9,625 nucleotides of DNA from JAGVPT01 sp035500675 (GTDB lineage Bacteria > Bacteroidota > Ignavibacteria > UBA10030 > UBA8401): contig DATJXA010000075.1 in assembly GCA_035500675.1 (NCBI GenBank), positions 1-9,625 on the forward strand, read 5' to 3'. Shown here piece after piece: positions 1 to 7,014 of the stretch. The translations under genes and the position numbers were made by a program. Each line of letters opens with the position of its first letter. Within the stretch, counting starts at the first letter, position 1. Below the pieces are notes generated by a model, which searched no databases, had not been told where the DNA came from, and worked only from the letters and a program-made list of their open reading frames with translations.

Positions 1-36
1 TAAAAGGCAGATGCTCTACCCCTGAGCTACACGCTC
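1..36 (-). tRNA. tRNA-Lys (UUU), 5' half, cut by the left window edge
   Basis: Read on the minus strand from 36 to 1, this is the 5' half of a tRNA. It has a 7-nt acceptor arm (GAGCGTG, 36-30), U8-A9, and a 4-bp D stem GCTC/GAGC enclosing the loop AGGGGTA with the conserved GG. A26 follows, then the anticodon 5' arm TCTGC, C32-U33, and an apparent TTT anticodon at 4-2 with A37 at base 1. A UUU anticodon reads lysine codons AAA/AAG. The 3' half (anticodon 3' arm, T arm, acceptor 3' strand) lies outside the window, so the pairings and the identity cannot be completed here. The tRNA fold is clear. The lysine identity depends on the loop register and is somewhat less sure. Confidence 0.82.
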
Positions 37-66
37 GCTGAACCAGGCTAACTATTCGGGTGCATT

Positions 67-95
67 AATATATTAAAAAAGGGGGCTACACGCAA
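67..95 (-). promoter_or_regulatory. Probable sigma-70-type promoter of the tRNA
   Basis: On the minus strand TTGCGT (95-90) is followed after exactly 17 nt by TATATT (72-67). The predicted transcription start near 60 lies about 24 nt before the tRNA 5' end. The bases just after the -10 element are GC-rich (GCACCCG), resembling the discriminator of growth-rate-controlled stable-RNA promoters. The placement directly in front of a tRNA supports the call; it rests on motif match alone. Confidence 0.5.
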
Positions 96-443
96 GGTCA
101 ATGTCGGACAATTTCCCCGGACAAGTTGAACTCGTGCAAAAACGGCTGCTGCAAAAGAAGAGGATAAAAATGCATTGCAGTTTAGGTCTTTTGAATATTT
201 CTGAGGAGTGTGATCAACTACGACCAGAACATAACGCGTACTTTGCGGAAAATGATTTCACAACCAACTTTTTACTGGAAGTTATCTAAAAATGATTTCT
301 TCGCAGAATCTAGATGTTATTGTCACGCTTCTTTAGCTGGATGGACTCTTCGCTGCGTCTGCCAGAGGCGCACTTTGTTTAGAATGTCCATCCAAGGGGT
401 TTTTTGAGATGACTTCTACGGACTAATTCCACTTCTGAAAAAA
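96..443. other. Intergenic stretch without a convincing gene
   Basis: This AT-rich stretch separates the tRNA promoter from the 3' end of the DUF3098-like gene. Two short plus-strand reading frames are open (101-289 and 210-407), but neither has a well-spaced ribosome binding site, a recognisable motif or a plausible composition, so I do not call them. The only structure I can support is the hairpin at 338-405. I see no tRNA, rRNA, SRP RNA, tmRNA or RNase P signature on either strand. Confidence 0.5.
338..405 (+). terminator. Two-level hairpin followed by a T-run; possible terminator or end of a small RNA
   Basis: An outer perfect 9-bp stem TGGATGGAC (338-346) / GTCCATCCA (386-394) encloses an inner 7-bp stem TGCGTCT (354-360) / AGGCGCA (366-372) with one wobble pair and a GCCAG loop. 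Six T residues (400-405) follow 5 nt after the outer stem on the plus strand. The minus strand has no T-run, so it does not serve the converging DUF3098-like gene. The 5-nt gap and the long inner segment make it an imperfect intrinsic terminator. It could be the 3' end of an unannotated plus-strand RNA. No strong promoter is evident for such an RNA. Confidence 0.35.
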
Positions 444-746
444 TTATTGCTGGACAGGCGCAGTGGTTGCAGCATCAGTGACTGCCGGGGTCGTTGTCTC
501 TTTTTTCGGCCGGTAGATGATGCCGACTGGGATGATAACACAGTATCCGAGAAGCAAAAGAATCGGTGCGACTGTCAATGCCATGAAGCCATCCCACGGT
601 TGCATGCCTAGGGCAAAATAGCCTGCGATGATAACTGCAACGCCTGAAAGCATGATCTTGTAATTTATGGGATCGAGCGGAAGGATGTCGATCTTTTTCG
701 TCTTGCGCTTCGCAAGCTTTTCCTTTTCTTTGTTCACTTTCGCCAT
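444..746 (-). CDS. Small two-helix membrane protein, DUF3098-like
   Basis: This is a 100-residue protein of unknown function. The N-terminus is highly basic (about 20 residues rich in Lys/Arg/Glu). A conserved-looking PINYK stretch (26-30) leads into a first membrane helix (about 31-48). A short GMQPWDGF turn follows, then a second helix (about 57-78) containing APILLLLGY, and a basic RPKK stop. The tail is a low-complexity Thr/Ala/Gln segment. The arrangement 'NY + helix + short loop + APxxxLLGY helix' is what I recall of DUF3098 proteins of Bacteroidota, which often sit near ftsX; here the neighbours differ. The start at 746 is preferred because GAGAG lies 8-12 nt upstream and the hydrophobic pattern begins after it. 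The frame stays open to about 902, but that stretch overlaps a terminator and promoter and codes low-quality sequence. It is probably controlled by the leader and terminator just upstream. Membrane topology is clear; the family name is from memory. Confidence 0.8.
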   Translation of the reverse strand: MAKVNKEKEKLAKRKTKKIDILPLDPINYKIMLSGVAVIIAGYFALGMQPWDGFMALTVAPILLLLGYCVIIPVGIIYRPKKETTTPAVTDAATTAPVQQ

Positions 747-783
747 GGCGGTACTCTCAGTCTGGAAATTTTTTTGTGTAGAT

Positions 784-819
784 AAAAAAAAGCCCGGCGT
801 TGGGGGGGAACGCCAGGCT
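784..819 (-). terminator. Strong intrinsic terminator inside the leader of the DUF3098-like gene
   Basis: On the minus strand an 11-bp stem AGCCTGGCGTT / AACGCCGGGCT (819-809 and 801-791, one U-G wobble) closes a loop of seven C residues and is followed at once by seven U residues (790-784). The plus strand has no T-run, so termination is minus-strand only. It lies 37 nt upstream of the ATG at 746 and about 50 nt downstream of the predicted transcription start. It would therefore stop transcripts before they enter the gene. It might also end read-through from the GH13 gene, whose stop is at 984. Confidence 0.75.
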
Positions 820-860
820 CGACCCTTTCGAGGTGCGACGCTCAGGGGAGGAAGCGTCAC
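818..860 (-). other. Tandem leader hairpins upstream of the terminator
   Basis: Two further stems precede the terminator in the same minus-strand transcript. Hairpin 1 pairs GTGACGCT (860-853) with AGCGTCGCAC (842-833), with a 2-nt bulge. Hairpin 2 is a perfect CTCGA (832-828) / TCGAG (822-818) stem with an AAGGG loop. Hairpin 2 shares two bases (818-819) with the terminator stem. The 5' arm of hairpin 1 (GACGCU) could alternatively pair with the terminator arm GGCGUU through four Watson-Crick and two wobble pairs. That gives a possible, weak, antiterminator. I do not recognise a known riboswitch class. The alternatives are an attenuator leader or a roughly 85-nt small RNA ending at the terminator. 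Confidence 0.45.
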
Positions 861-872
861 ACAGGTCTGATA

Positions 873-902
873 CAAATATATGCATAAAAATTGAAAAGTC
901 AA
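873..902 (-). promoter_or_regulatory. Strong promoter with adjacent A/T tract driving the leader
   Basis: On the minus strand TTGACT (902-897) and TATATT (880-875) are separated by 16 nt, and the -10 extends to TATATTTG, matching the TAnnTTTG element described for Bacteroidota. Directly upstream of the -35 lie T8 and A8 tracts (904-911 and 914-921 on the plus strand), resembling an UP element or intrinsically curved DNA. The expected start is near 866-868. The elements are the best promoter match in the window and lie in the gap after the GH13 stop codon. Confidence 0.6.
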
Positions 903-983
903 TAAAAAAAAGATTTTTTTTAAACCTGGCTGAGCGATTCCTCAACTTGTTGCTTAGACGTAGGACGGAGTATTGAGGTTTCA

Positions 984-3900
984 TTAGCCGGTTGGGGACA
1001 AGAGAGCTCGAAGGCTCTCTACGCTGTAATCCGACTTACTCGAAAAATTCCGAATTTCTTGAACGAAATGGAGCCCGTCCTTCAGGCCAGTAATGTTGCT
1101 TTTGGAAGATAAACCATCCACTTTCCACGCTTGGATCTCGCCGGTGAACACAAGCCATTCAACTAGTTCTTCAAAAGATTCTTGATGGTAATACCATGTC
1201 CCTTGGTAGAGATTTACTTTGATGAACTCTCTGACCTCGAAATCCTCAAAAAGTTGTTCGATTTTTGTGAAACGATTGTTCGCAGCAATATGCGACAAGA
1301 TGCTTGAGTGTTTCGTCATCAGTTTTAAAAGGGAGACATCGTGGCGCGATTGGCCGTTTGTTCGTCCCAATTTGGCGAACAATTTCTGGAATTGTTTTTC
1401 CAAATTCGCCGCGGTGAAACAATCGATTTCTCTAACGGAGGACGTTGGCGATGTGGTTACCCGAGATATCGCATCAGCTGTTAGCCAAGAGAGAAGAAAT
1501 GCCCAATGGTCCGGCGCATCGAAATTATTGAACAAGGTCCCGCTTTGCCCATGGTTCTTTCGCGAAGTCTTTTTTCCCCCTCTTGTTTTTTTCTTCGCGT
1601 TCTTTAAATATTTCCAAATAGCTGAAATTTTTTCCACGTTCTCATAGATTTGACTGTTGAGATCTTCAACAACGACGCTTCTGTGGAAATATCTTCCGGT
1701 TTCGGCCTCGAGCGCTGCAAATTCAGCAACCAGCTCTTCAAAACTTTCCCGGACAGATTTTGACCTTCGTTGGCTTGCGCAGTAAGCTCTTAATGCGACA
1801 GCATGCTTCTCGGTGACAATCTTCTTAATACATTCGTGGATCGGCATTTGTCGAAGCTCCGTGACCGCTTCATCGACGCTTGACACTCCTCGGCCATGAA
1901 GCCGGTGTGCGATCTGCGCATACTCTCCTGTTGCGTCATATATTTCTTTGAAGTCCAAAAAGATCTGATACTCGAACGCCTTCAATTCTGCGTAAAAACC
2001 CCTTTCGTGAAGTTCTTTGCCCGCCCGGATGAATTCCATGTTAGATTTATAGTCGCGAAAGATGTAAAAATCCTTGTCCCCCGATTTAATGTTGAGCGCC
2101 TCCCCGAGGCTTTTGGTGACGTTGATTCTTTCGCCCGACCCGCTCTCGTGCGATTTTGGATTTCCCCAACGGATCCATCCGCGCGACTCCTGGTATTTAT
2201 TATGGTAGAAGATCAATGCTCTTTCGCCCCCAGATACATTCGAATAAGCGAAAACATTGTAGTTGACGTGTCCGCGCGAATCGTGAAAGTCGTAGAATTC
2301 AAAATTCGTTACGTCGCTGAAGAGATGCCTCTTCTTCATGACGGGAAATATCTCGTGCTCGTGCCGGCGGATCAATTGATCGTCCTGAGATTCGTCGTAG
2401 TATGCCCGCTTATATTCCATTCCATATTTTTCGGTGAAGCCTTCGATCTGACCGTGTCCGAACATCGGGAGGCCCGGGAGAGTCACCATCATCACCGCGA
2501 CTCCGAAATATTTATCGTCTTTTCCGAATTGAGCGACCGCCGTCTGCTCGTCGGGGTTGCTCATGAAATTCACGTAGCGCTTCAGGATCTCCGGATTAAA
2601 TTCCAAAGTGTTCGTAATGAGGAGATGATATTTTTCGTTTTCTTCTTTCATCAGCATGTGCATGAACGCGCTGTTGTAGACCCTGTGCATCCCCAGCGTC
2701 CTCACGAAGTAACCCTCCATCAGCCAAAATGCCTCTGCGAGCAAAAGTGTGCTCGGCATATACTGATTGATGCGGTCGACGACTTCCCGCCAGAATTCTT
2801 CCGGAAATAATTTATCGAATTGCTCCTTGCTGAGCGCGTGGTCGGCGCGAGAGGGGATGTCGCCCCCCGTGCCCGGTTGCGGATACCAGAGCCGTTGAAA
2901 ATGTTTTTTTGTCAACGTCATCGCTGCATCGAAACGAATGATCGAAAATTTCCGCGCAACATGAAAGATCGTCTGGATGACGGCCTCGCGTACTTCCGAT
3001 TTCAGCAAGTCTAATTGCGCAGTATCGTTCCACGGCATATTCGTCCCGTCGTTGCCATGGTAGATGTAGGAAATTTTTCCGGTCCTGTTGTCGATGCGCT
3101 GGAAAACGACTGCCGCATCTTTATGCGACCAATATCCGTCTTCGATCCGAAGCTGAATGCCCGGGCTTTCGGAGAGGTCTCCTCCGGTAAACTGATAGTT
3201 GGGGAAGGGTGGATAATCCGATTGGATAAAATATTCCGGATGCTCGATGACCCACTTTGAATAAATGCCCATGTGATTCGGGACCATATCTCCCGCAAGC
3301 CGGATCCCGCGATGCCATGCTCTGCGATTGAGATCCTGGAACGCATCTTCGCCGCCGAGGTCCCGCGCAATTTCATATTCAAAAAGTGAATACGCAGACG
3401 GTACGGCTTCGGGGTTCCCCGTCCATTGCTTAATTTTTCTCGAAGCGTTGCTCCTCTCCCATAGTCCGATGAGCCAGAGTCCGCTGAAATTCCAGCGCGC
3501 GAGCTGATCGAGTTCCTCGTCGGGGATCTGGTCGAGCCGTGCGATCTGTCTGCGGTATTTTTTGGAAAGCTGGTCGAGCCAGACATACGTGTTTTTCGCA
3601 AGAAGAACGACCCTCGGCATCCAATCGAGGTCGGTCGTAAACCGCTCTCCCTCGAAAGAGCCGTATGAAAAACTCCCTGCGCCTCCGCCGCCTTTATAGT
3701 CGGGAACAGCGGGCATGCCAGGGCCTCCAAAGGCCGTTTTGTTCTCTTCCTGGAGCAGATCCATGCTGCCCAGGATCCGGTCGAGAAACTTCTGGGAAAG
3801 AAGCATTCCCCATCTTGCTTTAATGAACTTCAGTTGTGCTTCGAGGCTCTCGGGGTTAGCTAGAATGGGCGCTCTGAGAAGGTCGAAGATGAACTGGTTT

Positions 3901-4634
3901 TCAGGGCCGAATCTTTTTTCGGTCTTAAAAAATTTTTCTAACTCCTCAATGAAAGATTTATACTGCGTTTTCTTCTGAAGCTCCGCGTCCGTAAATAGTT
4001 CGTCGAATTTCTTTGCGGCGGGGTTAAAGTTCGTGAAATAGAGGAGCATCAATTCCTCTGTCGCCATCTGAGGATGCGCTCTCCCGGCTGTCGATGTTTG
4101 AAGGTATTTTTTTCCCGTTAACGATCCTTTGTAAACGGCGAGAGGAGGGAACAAGGTTACGAACGATTCGATAGTGCTTTGCGAATTTTCGGGGCCGAGA
4201 GTGCGGCCGAGATGTTTGTACGCTCTTTCAAAGACGCCGGGGTTGCTTGTCTCTTCATACACTCGAAGGATGTAGTGATAAATTTCATCGATCAGGCCCA
4301 GAGCATTCAATTGTCCGGCCTTTACAGCTTTTTCGGGAAACCGGACAATGTCCCGCGCATCGTTGAGCTTTTTTGCGAAGACACGCGCGGAATGAAAATC
4401 GGCAAAAATGACGTTACCACTGCTCTGGAAAAATGATTCATCCAATTGATAACGAATTCGGGTTTCGGCAAGGACGTGAAATTCGTATGAAGGATATCTT
4501 TTATTCTCCGGAGGGTGAAAAGGGGGGAACGCGGAACATGATACGAGAAGCCGCTGAGGGTTCATAGAACGAGATATCAGAGTTTGTGCGTTTCCAAGAC
4601 TGCGGTCCAGGCGATGGGACAGTGGATAATACAT
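984..4634 (-). CDS. Large GH13 (alpha-amylase clan) glycoside hydrolase or transglycosylase with long N- and C-terminal extensions
   Basis: The product has 1216 residues with no signal peptide or membrane helix, so it is probably cytoplasmic and acts on alpha-glucans such as glycogen or maltodextrin; the exact reaction is unknown. A mostly helical region (1-330) ends in a Gly-rich linker. The TIM-barrel domain starts near 336 and carries GH13 region I DMVPNH (449-454), region II RFDAAM with the nucleophile D569, region III AEAF with the acid/base E634, and region IV NFMSNPDEQ with D695. The usual region IV His is Pro694. GLPMFGHGQIEG (721-732) matches the post-beta-8 loop. A C-terminal helical domain (about 890-1216) contains a very basic linker (1012-1028). 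The start at 4634 is chosen because GGGGAG lies 5 nt upstream and it leaves room for divergent promoters; the frame stays open to an ATG at 4856, which would add 74 residues. The clan is certain, the specificity is not. Confidence 0.88.
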   Translation of the reverse strand: MYYPLSHRLDRSLGNAQTLISRSMNPQRLLVSCSAFPPFHPPENKRYPSYEFHVLAETRIRYQLDESFFQSSGNVIFADFHSARVFAKKLNDARDIVRFPEKAVKAGQLNALGLIDEIYHYILRVYEETSNPGVFERAYKHLGRTLGPENSQSTIESFVTLFPPLAVYKGSLTGKKYLQTSTAGRAHPQMATEELMLLYFTNFNPAAKKFDELFTDAELQKKTQYKSFIEELEKFFKTEKRFGPENQFIFDLLRAPILANPESLEAQLKFIKARWGMLLSQKFLDRILGSMDLLQEENKTAFGGPGMPAVPDYKGGGGAGSFSYGSFEGERFTTDLDWMPRVVLLAKNTYVWLDQLSKKYRRQIARLDQIPDEELDQLARWNFSGLWLIGLWERSNASRKIKQWTGNPEAVPSAYSLFEYEIARDLGGEDAFQDLNRRAWHRGIRLAGDMVPNHMGIYSKWVIEHPEYFIQSDYPPFPNYQFTGGDLSESPGIQLRIEDGYWSHKDAAVVFQRIDNRTGKISYIYHGNDGTNMPWNDTAQLDLLKSEVREAVIQTIFHVARKFSIIRFDAAMTLTKKHFQRLWYPQPGTGGDIPSRADHALSKEQFDKLFPEEFWREVVDRINQYMPSTLLLAEAFWLMEGYFVRTLGMHRVYNSAFMHMLMKEENEKYHLLITNTLEFNPEILKRYVNFMSNPDEQTAVAQFGKDDKYFGVAVMMVTLPGLPMFGHGQIEGFTEKYGMEYKRAYYDESQDDQLIRRHEHEIFPVMKKRHLFSDVTNFEFYDFHDSRGHVNYNVFAYSNVSGGERALIFYHNKYQESRGWIRWGNPKSHESGSGERINVTKSLGEALNIKSGDKDFYIFRDYKSNMEFIRAGKELHERGFYAELKAFEYQIFLDFKEIYDATGEYAQIAHRLHGRGVSSVDEAVTELRQMPIHECIKKIVTEKHAVALRAYCASQRRSKSVRESFEELVAEFAALEAETGRYFHRSVVVEDLNSQIYENVEKISAIWKYLKNAKKKTRGGKKTSRKNHGQSGTLFNNFDAPDHWAFLLSWLTADAISRVTTSPTSSVREIDCFTAANLEKQFQKLFAKLGRTNGQSRHDVSLLKLMTKHSSILSHIAANNRFTKIEQLFEDFEVREFIKVNLYQGTWYYHQESFEELVEWLVFTGEIQAWKVDGLSSKSNITGLKDGLHFVQEIRNFSSKSDYSVESLRALLSPTG

Positions 4635-4639
4635 ATTTT

Positions 4640-4645
4640 CTCCCC
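4640..4645 (-). promoter_or_regulatory. Ribosome binding site that decides the GH13 start
   Basis: GGGGAG on the minus strand sits 5 nt before the ATG at 4634. It is a better Shine-Dalgarno match than what precedes the upstream in-frame ATG at 4856 (only GGGGA with 4 nt spacing) or the ATG at 4715, which has none. Confidence 0.5.
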
Positions 4646-4770
4646 ATACTTCAAATTGCCGAATGGACGGCAGAAAACGGTAGTTGAGGGAATGACGCAA
4701 CTTTTGCATCGCCATGCCTGGATGTTTCAGGCTAGCACCAACACCTACAACTACCGAGCAAACCTTTTCC

Positions 4771-4799
4771 TTGTAATTCAAGACACTTTTCAATACTTT
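4771..4799 (+). promoter_or_regulatory. Candidate promoter of the partner-switching cassette
   Basis: TTGTAA (4771-4776) and TACTTT (4794-4799) are 17 nt apart on the plus strand. This places a transcription start near 4806, about 70 nt before the phosphatase ATG. It is the only good plus-strand match I found upstream of 4877. It lies within the reading frame of the GH13 gene if that gene starts at 4856, which is one reason to favour the shorter GH13 start. Confidence 0.4.
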
Positions 4800-4876
4800 T
4801 TGTTCGGGTGGATGTAACTTTCCGACAATTTCAACGAAGTACAGACAACATCTCATAAATTCCCCGTTCTTCCAGA

Positions 4877-6973
4877 ATGAAAATCAGAAAACTCCTTCTA
4901 CTTTTTGGGTCTATTCTTCTGTTCGCGGCAGTTTTTGTTTTTGACGCGACGATGAAGAGCCTCGACGCCGACCTCGGGAGTTTTTACATTATCCGCGGCA
5001 TTGTCATTATCATCGCGTTCATTCTCATTACGCTCTATATCGAGATGGGCTGGAAAGAAAGCCAGCCGACGATGATCCAAAGGATCGGAAGAGTGGCGGC
5101 CTGGGCCGGACTCTTTGTCGGCCTCTCGGTCATCATCAGCGTTCTTCGAGTCGGCGATTTTGAGACGCGCGCCTTCAGATTGTTTCCCCGCGACTATATC
5201 ACGATCCTCTTTTCAGCAGTCTTGAGCATCGCAGGGGGGATCGTGGCTGCCATTACGATCCTCAATATCAAGGACATGCTCCTCTATAAAAGGAAGAAGG
5301 GCACGAGCCGCAACTTTTGGATATTGATGATCTTTTTCTTTCTCGCCTCCGCTGCAACGATCGATCTGCGTCCTCTAGAACCGTCGGTTTACACGACAGT
5401 GTTTTTCGTGTTGTCTGTCGTGATGATCATCGTCAATTCATTCCGGCTCTCATGGATCGCATATCTTTCTCGCCGGGAAAAGATCTACGGGATGGTCTAT
5501 GCGCTGCTTGCGTTCTTCGCATTTATGGCGATCAACATCCTTCTGTCGATATCGGACAAACCGTTTCTTTCCAACGCTCTATTGTATTTCAGCTATCCGC
5601 TCCATTCATTTGTCCAATTAACATCGCTGTTCGGGGCCGTCTATTTTGGGATGGCTTTCATCAGCACGTTGTTTCATCTTCCGACGGCGGAGGCCTTTGA
5701 CCGCAAGCAGACCGAACTGAGTTCGCTGCACAACCTCAGCCGTTTGATCACACAAGTCTTTGACCTCGATGAGCTTGCGGGGACGGTGATCAAAATGACG
5801 TTCGAAGTATGTGAAGCGTCGAGTTCATGGCTGGAAATTTTTCCGAACGAGGCGGAAGGAAAAACGGGACACGGAGAGACCGGAATTGTGTCGCAGCAGA
5901 ATATCAGCACCGAAGAGATCCAGACGATTCTTTTCGGGGACCCGCTTTCGATCCGGTCGCTCGTCTTCTCTTCAAAAAAGGTCCTCCTCATCGATGATGC
6001 ACGAAATGACCGGAGGACAAAATACATGACGAAGCTGAAAAAAGTCGGCTCACTCCTGGTCGTTCCGCTGATTTCTCATCAGAACATCATCGGAATTCTC
6101 TATGCGACTAAAGAAATGGATTTCGGGTTTGACCAGGATGATATCGAAGTCTTGTCCGGTTTTGCGGACCAGGTAACGATCGCGATCGAGAATGCGACGC
6201 TCATTCAGCGGTCGCTGGAGAAAGAGCGTTTGCAACGCGAGCTGATGCTCGCCCAAGAAATGCAAAAAAGGCTTCTTCCCCAAAACCTTCCAACTTTTCC
6301 GAATGTTGATATGCGCGCCGTATCCGCACCGGCGCTCGAAGTAGGCGGAGATTACTATGACATCGCAATGTTGGATGACCGCCGGGTAGGCATCGTTATC
6401 GGCGATGTGTCGGGGAAAGGCGTCGGCGCGGCGTTCTATATGGCGGAGATGAAGGGGATATTCCAGTCGTTGAGCAAGCTTTCGTTCTCGCCGAAAAATT
6501 TTCTTGTCAAGGCAAACGAGTCGCTTTTCTCCAGTATTGACAAACACTCCTTTATTAGCTTAATTTACGCAATCCTCGATGTTGCAACCGGCGAACTTGT
6601 TCTTTCGCGCGCCGGACACTGTCCGATGTTATATGCAACTCCTTCCTCAATTGAGTACATTAAACCATCGGGCATGGGATTGGGATTGAGCACTGGGGTG
6701 AAGTTTGAAAATTCGCTCGAAGAAAAAAGAATTATGATGCAGCAGGGGGACGTCTGCGTGTTTTATACCGACGGCGTGACCGAATCGCGATCGGCGTCGG
6801 GGGAAGAGTTCGGCTACGAGCGGCTCGTCCAGGTGGTGGAGGAGCATCGTCATCGCTCTGCGGAAGAGATCAAAGAAGAAATCATTCAACGCGTATGGAG
6901 TTATACCGACGCCCATGGCTACGACGACGACCTTACGATATTCGTCGTAAAATGGAACGGCATCTCGCACTGA
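4877..6973 (+). CDS. Membrane-anchored GAF/PP2C serine phosphatase (RsbU/SpoIIE type)
   Basis: A 698-residue phosphatase expected to dephosphorylate a STAS anti-anti-sigma protein, most likely the one encoded next to it. The N-terminus has about eight membrane helices (roughly 5-23, 36-55, 73-91, 107-131, 147-161, 171-188, 205-224, 244-266), with Lys/Arg before the first helix suggesting both ends inside. A GAF domain follows (about 283-440), then a coiled-coil signalling helix (437-468) ending in the EMQKRLLPQ signature of this family. The PP2C-type domain (about 475-693) holds the metal-binding acids: GGDYYD (D492), GDVSGKG (D510), FYTDG (D632) and YDDDLT (D684/D685), plus RAGHCPM (578-584). 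All key residues are present, so it should be active. No clear Shine-Dalgarno precedes the ATG; the hydrophobic start and the upstream promoter support it. The STAS gene starts 41 nt after its stop. The ligand sensed by the membrane part is unknown. Confidence 0.93.
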   Translation: MKIRKLLLLFGSILLFAAVFVFDATMKSLDADLGSFYIIRGIVIIIAFILITLYIEMGWKESQPTMIQRIGRVAAWAGLFVGLSVIISVLRVGDFETRAFRLFPRDYITILFSAVLSIAGGIVAAITILNIKDMLLYKRKKGTSRNFWILMIFFFLASAATIDLRPLEPSVYTTVFFVLSVVMIIVNSFRLSWIAYLSRREKIYGMVYALLAFFAFMAINILLSISDKPFLSNALLYFSYPLHSFVQLTSLFGAVYFGMAFISTLFHLPTAEAFDRKQTELSSLHNLSRLITQVFDLDELAGTVIKMTFEVCEASSSWLEIFPNEAEGKTGHGETGIVSQQNISTEEIQTILFGDPLSIRSLVFSSKKVLLIDDARNDRRTKYMTKLKKVGSLLVVPLISHQNIIGILYATKEMDFGFDQDDIEVLSGFADQVTIAIENATLIQRSLEKERLQRELMLAQEMQKRLLPQNLPTFPNVDMRAVSAPALEVGGDYYDIAMLDDRRVGIVIGDVSGKGVGAAFYMAEMKGIFQSLSKLSFSPKNFLVKANESLFSSIDKHSFISLIYAILDVATGELVLSRAGHCPMLYATPSSIEYIKPSGMGLGLSTGVKFENSLEEKRIMMQQGDVCVFYTDGVTESRSASGEEFGYERLVQVVEEHRHRSAEEIKEEIIQRVWSYTDAHGYDDDLTIFVVKWNGISH

Positions 6974-7000
6974 ACAAAAAGTTTTTTAACTATTTATTCT

Positions 7001-7006
7001 GAGGAG
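7001..7006 (+). promoter_or_regulatory. Ribosome binding site of the STAS gene
   Basis: GAGGAG, 8 nt before the ATG at 7015, is among the strongest Shine-Dalgarno sites here. It contrasts with the phosphatase upstream, which has none, so the STAS protein may be made in excess of the phosphatase. Confidence 0.65.
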
Positions 7007-7014
7007 TAGCATCG

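Noticed and set aside
85..93. A 9-base repeat (GCTACACGC) of the tRNA acceptor/D-arm region at 26-34
   Set aside because: Too short to claim a partial tRNA duplication; no further similarity on either side.
249..299. Direct repeat AAAATGATTTC (249-259 and 289-299)
   Set aside because: Eleven AT-rich bases in an AT-rich gap can arise by chance. There is no third copy or regular spacing, so it is neither an array nor a convincing operator.
101..407. Two short plus-strand open frames (62 and 65 residues)
   Set aside because: The first has only a weak AAGG at 3 nt spacing, and the second starts at GTG 1 nt after GAGGAG and runs through the hairpin. Neither product shows a domain, a membrane pattern or a conserved-looking motif.
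747..902. A 52-residue N-terminal extension of the DUF3098-like gene
   Set aside because: The extension would be encoded by the promoter, leader hairpins and terminator. The ATG at 746 has a GAGAG ribosome site and gives a protein of the expected size.
940..978. Inverted repeat CCTCAA/TTGAGG after the GH13 stop as a terminator
   Set aside because: Only 6 bp with a 27-nt loop and no T-run directly after the stem; the T8 tract lies too far downstream.
1219..1647. A 142-residue plus-strand open frame
   Set aside because: Antisense to the GH13 C-terminal domain, which is continuous in its own frame; no motif or ribosome site supports it.
1896..2810. A 304-residue open frame on the plus strand
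   Set aside because: It is fully antisense to the GH13 catalytic core, which has clear motifs. The product is rich in Arg/His/Val in the way reverse-frame shadows are, and there is no recognisable domain.
3011..3730. A 239-residue minus-strand open frame in another register
   Set aside because: It overlaps the GH13 barrel in a shifted frame. The Ser/Arg-rich composition is typical of a frame shadow.
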